Shown: positions 6,668-15,928, numbered from the stretch's first letter. The stretch is 64,000 nucleotides of DNA from Pseudomonas bharatica CSV86 (GCF_000319305.2 NZ_AMWJ02000004.1:310001-374000), one strand, 5' to 3'. Numbers and translations: made by a program. Notes: generated by a model not told the origin, from the sequence alone.

Positions 6668-9481
6668 ATGAACCTGATGAACAAGATCCTTGCGGGCCTG
6701 CTTGGCCCGCTGCTGCTCGGCGCCTGCGCCACGTCCCAGGCGCCCGACGAGGCGCTGCCCTGGGATGCCGCTGTGGTCCGCGGCACCCTGTCCAACGGCC
6801 TGGAATACCGCCTGGTGCGCGATGCCAGCCAGGCCAACCGCCTCGACCTGCGCCTGACCGTGCAGGCCGGCTCGGTGGACGAGGAGGCCGATCAGGTCGG
6901 CGTTGCCCACCTGGTCGAGCACCTGACGTTCTATAGCCATGGCGGCGACACCGATGACCTGCGTCAGCGCATGACCAGCCTCGGCTGGATCCAGGGCCGG
7001 CACTTCAACGCGGTGACCAGCTACGACCGCACCCAGTACCTGCTCAGCCCGCCGTCCGGGGTGAAAGAGGCGCCGCAGGCGCTGGAAGCGCTGTCCGACC
7101 TGGTCTTCGCCATGGACTATGATGCCGCCGACCTGGAGCGCGAGCGCCCGGTAGTGATCGAGGAATGGCGCGGCGGGTTGGGCGTGGCCCAGCGCATGAA
7201 CGAGCAGCGCATCGCGTCCCAGCGTGCCGGCTCCCATTACCCGGCGCACCGCACCATCGGCAACGAGGGCGCCATTCGCAAGGCCAGTGTCGAAGCACTC
7301 AAGCGTTATCAACAGCGCTGGTACGTGCCGAACAACATGATCCTTTCGGTGGTCGGGGATTTCGAGCCCGTCGAACTGGCGAAGCAGATCGAACAGGCCT
7401 TCTCCGCACCGCTGGCGGGCCCTCTGCCAGGTCGAGAGCAACGCGAATTGCCGCTGGACGACAGGCTCAAGGTCTTCCGCCTCCAGGATCCCCAGTCCGG
7501 CAGCAACCAGGTGGCGCTGCTGTTCCGTTTGCACGAGCCGGACAGCCGCGGCACCACCCGGGCCGCCATGCGCGAGCGACTGATCGATCGGATGGCGCTT
7601 TCCGCCCTGACCACCAGCCTGCGTCGGCAACTGCCGCTGGATGGCGTGCGCAGCCTGACCGCGCAGAAAACCCTGATCGGCGAGCATTCCACGGTACTTG
7701 GCATCGCCGCCGGGGTGGACGGCCAGCAGCATCGCCGGGCCCTGCAACAGTTGCTGGGCGAGATCGAGCGCCTGCGCCAGCACGGTTTCACCGAAGCCGA
7801 AATGCAGCACGAGCGTGAAGTCATCCAAAAGCTGGGTGAGAAAGCCCTGGCCAAGGATGGCTCGCGGGACTTCCAGCAGTGGGTCGAGCAACTGAACAAC
7901 GCTGCCGTGCAGGACAAGCCCGTCGTGGCGAAGCATGCGGCGGCGCAGCGTTACCTCGAGGTGCTCGGCAGCATCGACCGGGACGACCTGAACCAGCGGC
8001 TGCGGCGCTGGCTCGCCAGCCGCGACCGGGTGTTGCAGCTCAGCGCCCCCGGTGTGACGCCGCTGGAGCTGCCGACGGTGGCCGAGGTGGAACGATTGCA
8101 GGACTCCATCGCCCATACCGCGCTGGCTGCACCGAAACAGCAAGCCGCAGAGAGCACCAGCAAGCCCCTCGCCGAACTGGTCATGCCGGCGCTGCCGGCG
8201 CCAGGCAGTATGGTAAAGCGCAGATCGTTCGCCGAAGAGAAGGTCGAGCACTGGTCGCTGGGCAATGGCGACCGGCTGGTCTGGCTGCGAGCCAATGCCG
8301 AAGGCGGACGTTGGTCGCTGCAGGCGGATTCGACGGCGGGCTACAACCTGGCCGACCGACCGGTCTGGCGTACCCAGATGACCACGCAACTGGCGACCCA
8401 GAGCACGCCGGCCGGGATTTCCGCCGAAGCGTTGGACGCTTGGCGCAAGGCGCGGAAAGTGACCTTGGGCGTCGAGCAGAAACCCCAGCGCCTGCAACTG
8501 AGCCTGGGCGTTACGCCGGGCGAGGGTGCGCTGGCGGACCTGCTGCAAAGCTATCGCCTGAGCCAGGTCAATGTCCGTATCGACCCGGCGGCCTTCAGCG
8601 AGGCCCGGGAAGAACTGCTCAAGCGCCTGCAAAGCCGTCCGGACGATGTGCGCGAGCGCGAAGCGTCGAGCATGCGCCGCCTTATGTACGGGCGCGATAG
8701 CTGGCAGGCGCCGGATGCTGCGGCCTTGCGGGCCCTGGATGCTGCCGCGCTGGACGGTGATTGGCAGCGCCTGTCCGCGGCACCGGTGACCTACTACCTG
8801 ATGGCCGATATCGAGCCGGAGGCGCTCGAACAGGCAGTGCTCGCCCATCTGGCGAATATCCCCAGGGGCAAGGCCCTGAATCCCGCCGCGGCCTCGCAGA
8901 AACCGGGCCGGCGCAGCGAATCCCTGGCCATTGCCCTGGAGCCCCGCGCGGTATTCCAGGCCAGCAGTTTCAGCGAACAACCCTGGAGCCCGCAGGCGGC
9001 GGCGCGGGTCGCGGCCTTGCGTGATCTCGCCAGCCTGCAGCTCAAGCAGCGCCTGCGTGGCGAAGCGGCGGGGGTGTACCGGCTCAAGTTCGACAGCGAG
9101 CTGAACCCCGACACCGGTCGTATCGAAAGCCGGTTGAGCTTCACCTGCGATCCGGCCCGGGTCGATGAGCTCTGGGCCCTTGCCCAGGACGCCCTGGATA
9201 AACTGCCGGGTGCGGTGAGCGCCGAATGGGTCAAGGGCGAGAGGGCGGAGTTGGCCAGGCAGGAAAGCAAACGCCGCGACGACCCGGCGACGCAACAGCG
9301 CCGCCTGGTCCTGAGCGAGCGCCACTGGGGCGATCCGCGTTACCTGAGCAGCCAGGCGCGGCTGCCTGAAGGCCTGAACAGCGGTGCATTGAAGGCCATG
9401 GCCGGGCAGTTGTTCCCCCGCGCCAACCAGGTCCAACTTCGCCTGTTGCCGTCCCCGGCAGCGCAGGACCAGGCCCTGTGA
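6668..9481 (+). CDS. M16 zinc protease, lipoprotein (PqqL/FusC-like)
   Basis: A 937-residue two-lobed M16 peptidase, close to the roughly 930 residues of E. coli PqqL. The inverted zinc motif HLVEH is at residues 81-85. The downstream glutamates of VVIEEWRGG, near 165-166, provide the third ligand. Both N- and C-terminal M16 halves appear complete. The N-terminus is a lipoprotein signal (LLLGAC, Cys20 with Ala at +2), predicting periplasmic anchoring, probably to the outer membrane. In Pectobacterium, FusC cleaves imported plant ferredoxin in the periplasm to free iron. The same role is inferred here from gene order. It is not a PQQ biosynthesis protein: no pqq genes are nearby. Confidence 0.85.
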   Translation: MNLMNKILAGLLGPLLLGACATSQAPDEALPWDAAVVRGTLSNGLEYRLVRDASQANRLDLRLTVQAGSVDEEADQVGVAHLVEHLTFYSHGGDTDDLRQRMTSLGWIQGRHFNAVTSYDRTQYLLSPPSGVKEAPQALEALSDLVFAMDYDAADLERERPVVIEEWRGGLGVAQRMNEQRIASQRAGSHYPAHRTIGNEGAIRKASVEALKRYQQRWYVPNNMILSVVGDFEPVELAKQIEQAFSAPLAGPLPGREQRELPLDDRLKVFRLQDPQSGSNQVALLFRLHEPDSRGTTRAAMRERLIDRMALSALTTSLRRQLPLDGVRSLTAQKTLIGEHSTVLGIAAGVDGQQHRRALQQLLGEIERLRQHGFTEAEMQHEREVIQKLGEKALAKDGSRDFQQWVEQLNNAAVQDKPVVAKHAAAQRYLEVLGSIDRDDLNQRLRRWLASRDRVLQLSAPGVTPLELPTVAEVERLQDSIAHTALAAPKQQAAESTSKPLAELVMPALPAPGSMVKRRSFAEEKVEHWSLGNGDRLVWLRANAEGGRWSLQADSTAGYNLADRPVWRTQMTTQLATQSTPAGISAEALDAWRKARKVTLGVEQKPQRLQLSLGVTPGEGALADLLQSYRLSQVNVRIDPAAFSEAREELLKRLQSRPDDVREREASSMRRLMYGRDSWQAPDAAALRALDAAALDGDWQRLSAAPVTYYLMADIEPEALEQAVLAHLANIPRGKALNPAAASQKPGRRSESLAIALEPRAVFQASSFSEQPWSPQAAARVAALRDLASLQLKQRLRGEAAGVYRLKFDSELNPDTGRIESRLSFTCDPARVDELWALAQDALDKLPGAVSAEWVKGERAELARQESKRRDDPATQQRRLVLSERHWGDPRYLSSQARLPEGLNSGALKAMAGQLFPRANQVQLRLLPSPAAQDQAL

Positions 9482-11145
9482 ACGCCCTGCGTGCCTTCTG
9501 GCGCCTGTCACGGCCCTTCTGGGCCAGCCGCCGGCAGTGGCCGGCCTGGGTGATGCTTGCCGGGGTGATCGGCATGGGCTTGCTGGTGGTGCAGATCAAC
9601 GTGTGGATCAACGCCTGGAGTAAGACCTTCTACGACACCCTCGGCGCCTTCGACACCGACGCGCTGTATGCGCTGATGGGCCAGTACTCGCTGTATATCG
9701 GCGCCTACGTGCTGATCTACGTGTACCTCGACTGGCTGCGCAAGGGCCTGGTGATGCGCTGGCGCCAGGCGATGACCGAGCGCCTTACCGCCGACTGGCT
9801 CGGCGACCAGGCCTTCTATCGCCTGGGCCTGGGCAACGAGCCGGACAACCCGGACCAGCGTATCGCCCAAGATGTGGACATGATGGTGGACCTGAGCATC
9901 GAGCTGGTGGCGTCTTTCGTCATCAATCTGGCCCAGGTCGGCGCCTTCGTGGTGATTCTCTGGGAACTGTCCGGGACCCAGACCTTCAGCCTGTTCGGCA
10001 CGGCGTTCAGCATCGACGGCTATCTGGTCTGGCTGGTGCTGGCCTACACATTGCTCGGCAGCCTGGTTACCCATTGGGTCGGCAAGCCGCTGCACCACCT
10101 CAACTACGAACGCGAACACCGCGAGGCGGACTTCCGTGCCAGCCTCCTGCGCAAGCGCGACCATGCCGAGCAGATTGCCCTGTACCGCGGCGAAGCGGTG
10201 GAGCGGCGGCAGTTGTCCGGGCATTTCCAGGCGATTGCCGACAATTGGCGGCAACTGATGGGGCGCGAACGCAACCTGAGCCTGTTTACTGTGGCGTTCG
10301 AGCGGGTCAGCCTGATTATCCCGGTATTCGCCGCCTTGCCGCTGTTCCTGGCGAAGACCATCACCCTGGGCGGGCTGATGCAGATCCGCAGTGCGTTCAC
10401 GGCGGTGCAGGGCTCGCTGAGCTGGTTTATCAAGCTGTACCCCAAGCTGGTGCGCTGGAGCGCGGCGTTGCAGCGCCTGGAGCAGTTCGAGCGGGCGATT
10501 GCCGCCAGCCGCCAGCAGGTTCGCGAGGTGCCGGCAGGGGCCTGCCTGTGCACCGAAGGGCTAGTGGTGTGCCGGCCAGACGGCACCGTACTGCTGGACG
10601 GGCTGGATGTGCGGGTGATGCCGGGGCAGTGGGTACGCCTGGACGGGCGCAGCGGGCTTGGCAAGTCGACGCTGCTGCGCACCTTGCAGGGTCTATGGCC
10701 CTACTGCCGGGGCCAATGGCAGTTGCCGCCAGGGCGAAGCCTGTTGTTGCCGCAGCAGCCTTATCTGGCGCGAATGTCATTGCGTGAACTGCTGGCGTAT
10801 CCGGACACGGTTCTGCCCAGTGACGGTCGACTTGCCGGGGCGCTGGCCAAGGTCGGGCTCGCCGCGCTGGCCGCACGGCTGGACGACACCTGTGAATGGC
10901 AACGCGCCCTGAGTGGCGGCGAGCAGCAGCGCATCAGCCTGGCCCGGGCCTTGCTGTACAGGCCGCAGACGCTGTACCTGGACGAGGCGACCAACCAGCT
11001 GGATGACGACAGTGCCCGGGGCCTGTTGAAGATGCTCAAGCGGGAGTTGCCGGGGTGCACGGTGGTGGCGGTGACGCACCAGGTGGTGTTGGCGGGGTTG
11101 TTCGAGCGGACGGTGATGCTGGAAGGGGAGGCTGTACCTGCATAG
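9478..11145 (+). CDS. SbmA/YddA-type ABC transporter, fused permease-ATPase (FusD-like)
   Basis: A 555-residue inner-membrane ABC protein of the SbmA/BacA-related YddA family. The N-terminal membrane domain begins FWRLSRPFWASRRQW and contains the family hallmarks TFYDTLGAFD and WLRKGLVMRWRQ. The C-terminal ATPase has Walker A GRSGLGKST (390-398), signature LSGGE (478-482) and Walker B LYLDEA (D502, E503). The GTG start overlaps the protease stop by four bases (GTGA), so the two are coupled. In the Fus and Ydd systems the equivalent protein is thought to clear peptide fragments after protease digestion. Here that is inferred from context. Confidence 0.85.
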   Translation: MNALRAFWRLSRPFWASRRQWPAWVMLAGVIGMGLLVVQINVWINAWSKTFYDTLGAFDTDALYALMGQYSLYIGAYVLIYVYLDWLRKGLVMRWRQAMTERLTADWLGDQAFYRLGLGNEPDNPDQRIAQDVDMMVDLSIELVASFVINLAQVGAFVVILWELSGTQTFSLFGTAFSIDGYLVWLVLAYTLLGSLVTHWVGKPLHHLNYEREHREADFRASLLRKRDHAEQIALYRGEAVERRQLSGHFQAIADNWRQLMGRERNLSLFTVAFERVSLIIPVFAALPLFLAKTITLGGLMQIRSAFTAVQGSLSWFIKLYPKLVRWSAALQRLEQFERAIAASRQQVREVPAGACLCTEGLVVCRPDGTVLLDGLDVRVMPGQWVRLDGRSGLGKSTLLRTLQGLWPYCRGQWQLPPGRSLLLPQQPYLARMSLRELLAYPDTVLPSDGRLAGALAKVGLAALAARLDDTCEWQRALSGGEQQRISLARALLYRPQTLYLDEATNQLDDDSARGLLKMLKRELPGCTVVAVTHQVVLAGLFERTVMLEGEAVPA

Positions 11146-11159
11146 TGGTTGCTGTTGAT

Positions 11160-11242
11160 GGCCCTATCGCTGGCAAGCCAGCTCCCACAGGGGCCGCGTG
11201 CACCGCTGAACCTGTGGGAGCTGGCTTGCCAGCGATAGGGCC
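11160..11242. repeat. REPIN between convergent genes
   Basis: Inverted pair of REP units bounded by GGCCCTATCGC and its complement. It sits between the convergent ABC transporter gene and the gene at 11254 and probably serves as their shared 3' hairpin. Confidence 0.9.
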
Positions 11243-11253
11243 CGGAAGAACAG

Positions 11254-12009
11254 TCAAAGACTCAGATTTGCCACGAACTGGCTGGCATTCCTCCCCAGCT
11301 TCTCGACCACCGCGCCGCGCACCTGCTCGTACGCCTGCACATTCAGCACCGCCGTCTGTGCCGAGCGGAAGATCTGCACTTCGTTGTTCTGGAAGTTGAT
11401 GAACAGGAAGCTGTTGTTGCTGACATTGCGGATCAGTTGCACGCAATTCATCAGCATGGTCACGTCACCCGCGGCATTCTGCGAGCAGGGCAGGATCTGG
11501 AAGGTGCCGACATGCCCGGCATTGCTGTGGTTCATGAACAGCTCCAGGGCATGGGGCTGCTTGCGCAGCGACTCCAGGGTGCGCCGGGCGATGGGGCTGA
11601 AGGCCGAACCTCCGACGACGCCTTCGATGATTTCGATGATGACGTCATTCATGCAGAACGACGCCTGGCTCGGGTGGAAACGCAGCAGTTCGGTGTGCGA
11701 CAGGGTCCAGCCCAGCTTGCCCAGGCCCTCGGTATAGAACCCGAACCATTCCTCGCGCTGCCGCGCCTTGTCGAAACGCTTGTTCGCCGCCAGTTGCATC
11801 AGCAGGGTGCTGTTGAGCACATCTTCCCGGGCCTGGCGGGTCAGGCCGGCGACGAAGGACAACAGGCTGTCGCCGGCGACCACCGCACTGTCGCTGGATG
11901 GACCAGGAGCGTCGGGCTCATCCGGCGGGCTTTGCAGCAGTGGACGCACTACGTTGGTCGCGATTTCCAGCGAGGCGATGAATTCCAGCTGATCGGTCAG
12001 GTTGTTCAT
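11254..12009 (-). CDS. uncharacterised 251-residue protein
   Basis: I do not recognise this protein. It is 251 residues and starts MNNLTDQLEFIASLEIATNVVRPLLQ. There is no signal peptide or membrane helix. It is soluble with a helical N-terminal half, and a beta-rich C-terminal part contains FLFINFQNNEVQIFRSAQTAVLN followed by a terminal helix. The ATG is preceded by AGGAGT in the reverse direction, a strong ribosome site. It is transcribed toward the Fus-like operon and separated from it by a REPIN. Codon use matches the neighbours, so a genuine conserved gene is likely, but no function can be proposed. Confidence 0.7.
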   Translation of the reverse strand: MNNLTDQLEFIASLEIATNVVRPLLQSPPDEPDAPGPSSDSAVVAGDSLLSFVAGLTRQAREDVLNSTLLMQLAANKRFDKARQREEWFGFYTEGLGKLGWTLSHTELLRFHPSQASFCMNDVIIEIIEGVVGGSAFSPIARRTLESLRKQPHALELFMNHSNAGHVGTFQILPCSQNAAGDVTMLMNCVQLIRNVSNNSFLFINFQNNEVQIFRSAQTAVLNVQAYEQVRGAVVEKLGRNASQFVANLSL

Positions 12010-12134
12010 GGGTGACTCCTGTCATTAAGGGAGCCGCAGACACTAGTGAAATGCGCGAACCATGGCAGTCGGAGGGCCTTCCACGACCCTTCCCGCCACC
12101 CTTTGTCGCCCTTTGACGCTTTCGGCAATTCCCC

Positions 12135-12158
12135 TGTCGTTTTTGCATCGGGACGACA
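12135..12158. promoter_or_regulatory. candidate operator before the dipeptidase/dgc operon
   Basis: A perfect 6-bp inverted repeat, TGTCGT (12135-12140) and ACGACA (12153-12158), lies with a 12-bp spacer about 80 bases upstream of the dipeptidase start. In pseudomonads this operon is activated by the AraC-family regulator GbdR in response to betaine and dimethylglycine. Assigning this site to GbdR is inference. Confidence 0.35.
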
Positions 12159-12237
12159 ATCAACCGAGGCATATGCTGACCCCCAATAGCGCCGGCAGAC
12201 GATTCGGCGCGCGATTGCCAATAAAGGGGACAGCCTG

Positions 12238-13215
12238 ATGAGCCCAGCCGAACTACACGCCGACAGCATCGTTATCGACGGTCTGATCATCGCCAAGTGG
12301 AACCGCGAACTGTTCGAGGACATGCGCAAGGGCGGGCTGACCGCGGCCAACTGCACCGTGTCGGTCTGGGAGGGCTTCAAGGCGACCGTTGACCAGATCG
12401 CCGCGAGCCAGAAGCTGATCCGCGAAAACAGTGACCTGGTGATGCCCGTGCGCACCACCGCCGATATCCGCAAGGCCAAGGAGCTGGGCAAGACCGGCAT
12501 CCTCTTCGGTTTCCAGAACGCCCACGCGTTCGAAGACCAGATCGCCTACGTGGACGTGTTCAAGCAGCTCGGCGTGGGCATCGTGCAGATGTGCTACAAC
12601 ACCCAGAACCTGGTCGGCACCGGCTGCTACGAGCGTGACGGCGGGCTGTCGGGCTTCGGTCGCGAGATCGTCGCCGAGATGAACCGTGTCGGCATCATGT
12701 GCGACCTGTCGCACGTAGGCTCGAAGACCAGCGAGGAAGTCATCCTCGAATCGAAGAAGCCGGTGTGCTACTCCCACTGCCTGCCTTCGGGCCTGAAGGA
12801 GCACCCGCGCAACAAGTCCGACGAGGAACTGAAGTTCATCGCCGACCACGGCGGCTTCGTCGGCGTGACCATGTTCGCGCCGTTCCTGGCCAAGGGTATC
12901 GACTCGACCATCGACGACTACGCCGAGGCCATCGAGTACACCATGAACATCGTCGGTGAAGACGCCATCGGTATCGGTACCGACTTCACCCAGGGCCATG
13001 GCCAGGACTTCTTCGAATACCTGACCCACGACAAGGGCTACGCCCGTCGCCTGACCAACTTCGGCAAGATCATCAACCCGCTGGGCATCCGCACCGTGGG
13101 CGAGTTCCCCAACCTCACCGAAACCCTGCTCAAGCGCGGCCATTCCGAGCGCGTGGTGCGCAAGATCATGGGCGAAAACTGGGTGAACGTTCTCAAGGAT
13201 GTCTGGGGCGAGTAA
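12238..13215 (+). CDS. M19 (renal/membrane) dipeptidase family protein
   Basis: A 325-residue member of the amidohydrolase-fold M19 dipeptidases. Metal-site and family motifs include SIVIDGL near the start, IGIGTDFTQGHG near residue 245 and CDLSHVG at about 160. The usual N-terminal HxD metal motif is not evident (IVIDGLIIAKWNR in its place), a divergence also recalled for the P. aeruginosa PA5396 family. It is the first gene of the betaine/dimethylglycine operon, as in P. aeruginosa (PA5396-PA5397-dgcA-dgcB), so it may act on a betaine- or sarcosine-related amide. No substrate is known. A ribosome site (AGGGGA) is about 7 bases upstream. Confidence 0.8.
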   Translation: MSPAELHADSIVIDGLIIAKWNRELFEDMRKGGLTAANCTVSVWEGFKATVDQIAASQKLIRENSDLVMPVRTTADIRKAKELGKTGILFGFQNAHAFEDQIAYVDVFKQLGVGIVQMCYNTQNLVGTGCYERDGGLSGFGREIVAEMNRVGIMCDLSHVGSKTSEEVILESKKPVCYSHCLPSGLKEHPRNKSDEELKFIADHGGFVGVTMFAPFLAKGIDSTIDDYAEAIEYTMNIVGEDAIGIGTDFTQGHGQDFFEYLTHDKGYARRLTNFGKIINPLGIRTVGEFPNLTETLLKRGHSERVVRKIMGENWVNVLKDVWGE

Positions 13216-13238
13216 GCCTCCGAAGCCTCTCTATCGAA

Positions 13239-13258
13239 CCCCCGCATCAGGGCGGGGG
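13239..13258 (+). terminator. intra-operon hairpin
   Basis: CCCCCGC (13239-13245) and GCGGGGG (13252-13258) form a perfect 7-bp stem with a 6-base loop between the dipeptidase and DUF5943 genes. There is no U-tract, so attenuation or mRNA stabilisation is more likely than full termination. Confidence 0.4.
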
Positions 13259-13290
13259 CAGCCAATACATATTTCTGGAGTTGAGTTTCC

Positions 13291-13821
13291 ATGGCCAAGA
13301 TCGCCCCGCAATTGCCAATCGAAGTCGACAGCGAGACCGGTGTCTGGACCAGCGATGCCCTGCCGATGCTCTACGTACCGCGGCATTTCTTCGTCAACAA
13401 TCACATGGGCATCGAGGAAGTGCTGGGCGCCGAGGCCTATGCCGAAATTCTCTACAAGGCCGGCTACAAGTCCGCCTGGCACTGGTGCGAGAAGGAAGCC
13501 GAATGCCACGGCCTGGAAGGTGTGGCGGTGTTCGAGCACTACATGAAGCGCCTGTCCCAGCGCGGCTGGGGCCTGTTCAAGATCCAGGACATCGACCTGG
13601 ATAAAGGCACCGCCAGCGTCAAGCTCGAGCACTCCGCGTTCGTCTACGTCTACGGCAAGGTCGGGCGCAAGGTCGACTACATGTTCACCGGCTGGTTCGC
13701 CGGGGCCATGGACCAGATCCTCGCCGCTCGCGGCAGCAACATCCGTACGGTCGCCGAGCAGGTCTACGGCGGTTCCGAAGAAGGCCACGACGACGGCCTG
13801 TTCATCGTCAAGCCGTTGTAA
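13291..13821 (+). CDS. DUF5943 protein of the dimethylglycine operon (PA5397-like)
   Basis: A 176-residue soluble protein found between the dipeptidase and dgcA in pseudomonads. The sequence has an alpha-beta pattern reminiscent of small-molecule-binding V4R-like domains: GIEEVLGAEAYAEILYKAGYKS, then WHWCEKEAECHGLEGVAVFEHYMKRLSQRGWG, then a strand-rich segment ending GLFIVKPL. No catalytic motif is evident. It is 17 bases ahead of dgcA and surely co-transcribed. A role in betaine or dimethylglycine use is likely by context, but the molecular function is not known to me. Confidence 0.75.
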   Translation: MAKIAPQLPIEVDSETGVWTSDALPMLYVPRHFFVNNHMGIEEVLGAEAYAEILYKAGYKSAWHWCEKEAECHGLEGVAVFEHYMKRLSQRGWGLFKIQDIDLDKGTASVKLEHSAFVYVYGKVGRKVDYMFTGWFAGAMDQILAARGSNIRTVAEQVYGGSEEGHDDGLFIVKPL

Positions 13822-13838
13822 GTCGAGGAGCACCCGCC

Positions 13839-15899
13839 ATGGCGTTCGAAGCTATGTTCCAGCCGATCCAGATCGGCAAACTGACCATCCGCAACCGTGT
13901 GCTGAGTACCGCGCACGCCGAGGTCTATGCCACCGACGGCGGCATGACCACCGAGCGCTATGTGAAGTACTACGAAGAGAAGGCCAAGGGCGGCATCGGC
14001 CTGGCCATCTGCGGCGGTTCTTCCGTGGTCGCCATCGACAGCCCGCAGCAGTGGTGGTCGTCGGTCAACCTGTCCACCGACCGGATCATCCCGCACTTCC
14101 AGAATCTTGCCGACGCCATGCACAAGCACGGCGCCAAGATCATGATCCAGATTACCCACATGGGCCGTCGCTCGCGCTGGGACGGCTACCACTGGCCGAC
14201 CCTGATGTCGCCGTCCGGCATCCGCGAACCCGTGCACCGCGCCACCTGCAAGACCATCGAGCCGGAAGAGATCTGGCGGGTGATCGGCAACTACGCGCAA
14301 GCTGCCCGCCGCGCGAAGGAAGGCGGCCTGGACGGCGTCGAGCTGTCTGCCGTGCACCAGCACATGATCGACCAGTTCTGGAGCCCGCGGGTCAACAAGC
14401 GCACCGACGAATGGGGCGGCAGCTTCGAAGGCCGCATGAAGTTCGGCCTGGAAGTGCTCAAGGCGGTGCGCGCCGAGGTCGGGCCGGACTTCTGCGTCGG
14501 CATGCGTATCTGCGGTGACGAATTCCACCCCGATGGCCTCAGCCACGAGGACATGAAGGAAATCGCCAAGTACTACGATGCCACCGGCATGGTCGATTTC
14601 TTCGGCGTGATCGGCTCGGGTTGCGACACCCACAACACCCTGGCCAACGTGATCCCCAACATGAGCTACCCGCCGGAGCCGTTCCTGCACCTGGCGGCGG
14701 GCATCAAGGAAGTGGTCAAGGCCCCGGTGCTGCACGCGCAGAACATCAAGGACCCGAACCAGGCCACGCGCATCCTCGAAGGCGGCTATGTCGACATGGT
14801 CGGCATGACCCGTGCGCACATCGCCGACCCGCACCTGATCGCCAAGATCAAGATGGGCCAGGTCGACCAGATCAAGCAGTGCGTCGGTGCCAACTACTGC
14901 ATCGACCGCCAATACCAGGGCCTGGATGTGCTGTGCATCCAGAACGCCGCGACCTCCCGTGAATACATGGGCGTGCCGCACATCATCGAGAAATCCACCG
15001 GGCCGAAGCGCAAGGTGGTGATCGTCGGTGCCGGCCCGGCGGGCATGGAGGCGGCGCGGGTCGCTGCCGAGCGTGGCCACGACGTGACCCTGTTCGAGAA
15101 GAAGGAGCAGATCGGCGGGCAGATCACCATCGCCGCCAAGGCCCCGCAACGCGACCAGATCGCCGGTATCACCCGCTGGTACCAACTGGAGCTGGCACGC
15201 CTGAAGGTGGATCTGCGCCTGGGCACCGCGGCGGATGCCGACACCATCATGGACCTGCGCCCGGACATCGTGGTGCTGGCGGTGGGCGGTCATCCGTTCA
15301 TGGAGCAGAACGAACATTGGGGCGCTGCCGAAGGGTTGGTGGTCAGCAGTTGGGACGTGCTCGACGGCAAGGTCGCGCCGGGCAAGAACGTGCTGGTCTA
15401 CGACACCATCTGCGAATTCACCGGCATGTCGGTGGCCGACTTCATCGCTGACAAGGGCAGCCAGGTCGAGATCGTCACCGACGACATCAAGCCGGGCGTG
15501 GCCATCGGCGGGACCTCGTTCCCCACCTACTACCGCAGCATGTACCCCAAGGAAGTGATCATGACCGGCGACCTGATGCTGGAAAAGGTCTACCGCGAGG
15601 GCGACAAGCTGGTGGCGGTGCTGGAGAACGAATACACCGGGGCCAAGGAAGAACGGGTGGTCGACCAAGTGGTGATCGAGAACGGCGTGCGGCCGGACGA
15701 AGCGCTGTACTACGCGCTCAAGGACGGTTCGCGCAACAAGGGCCAGATCGATGTGGAAGCCCTGTTCGCCATCCAGCCGCAGCCGATCCTCGGCCAGGCT
15801 GGCGACGGTTACCTGCTGTACCGCATTGGCGACTGCGTGGCGCAGCGCAATACCCATGCGGCGATCTATGACGCCTTGCGCCTGTGCAAGGACTTCTGA
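13839..15899 (+). CDS. dgcA: dimethylglycine catabolism flavoprotein DgcA
   Basis: A 686-residue old-yellow-enzyme/dienoyl-CoA-reductase type oxidoreductase that, with DgcB, demethylates dimethylglycine to sarcosine. An N-terminal TIM barrel (FEAMFQPIQIGKLTIRNRVLS...) spans roughly 1-345. A cysteine cluster follows (CVGANYCIDRQ ... DVLCIQN) that would hold a 4Fe-4S centre. A C-terminal FAD/NAD Rossmann region begins KVVIVGAGPAGMEAARVA near residue 393. The ribosome site (GAGGAG) is close upstream. It is followed by dgcB after a REPIN. Electrons are expected to pass through DgcB to the ETF encoded downstream. Confidence 0.9.
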   Translation: MAFEAMFQPIQIGKLTIRNRVLSTAHAEVYATDGGMTTERYVKYYEEKAKGGIGLAICGGSSVVAIDSPQQWWSSVNLSTDRIIPHFQNLADAMHKHGAKIMIQITHMGRRSRWDGYHWPTLMSPSGIREPVHRATCKTIEPEEIWRVIGNYAQAARRAKEGGLDGVELSAVHQHMIDQFWSPRVNKRTDEWGGSFEGRMKFGLEVLKAVRAEVGPDFCVGMRICGDEFHPDGLSHEDMKEIAKYYDATGMVDFFGVIGSGCDTHNTLANVIPNMSYPPEPFLHLAAGIKEVVKAPVLHAQNIKDPNQATRILEGGYVDMVGMTRAHIADPHLIAKIKMGQVDQIKQCVGANYCIDRQYQGLDVLCIQNAATSREYMGVPHIIEKSTGPKRKVVIVGAGPAGMEAARVAAERGHDVTLFEKKEQIGGQITIAAKAPQRDQIAGITRWYQLELARLKVDLRLGTAADADTIMDLRPDIVVLAVGGHPFMEQNEHWGAAEGLVVSSWDVLDGKVAPGKNVLVYDTICEFTGMSVADFIADKGSQVEIVTDDIKPGVAIGGTSFPTYYRSMYPKEVIMTGDLMLEKVYREGDKLVAVLENEYTGAKEERVVDQVVIENGVRPDEALYYALKDGSRNKGQIDVEALFAIQPQPILGQAGDGYLLYRIGDCVAQRNTHAAIYDALRLCKDF

Positions 15900-15928
15900 T
15901 CGGACCTTGATCGAGAGAGCGGCACGGA

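Noticed and set aside
6668..9481. PQQ biosynthesis role for the PqqL-like protease
   Set aside because: No pqqABCDE genes are nearby and the neighbours are a TonB receptor and YddA-type transporter, so protein import fits better.
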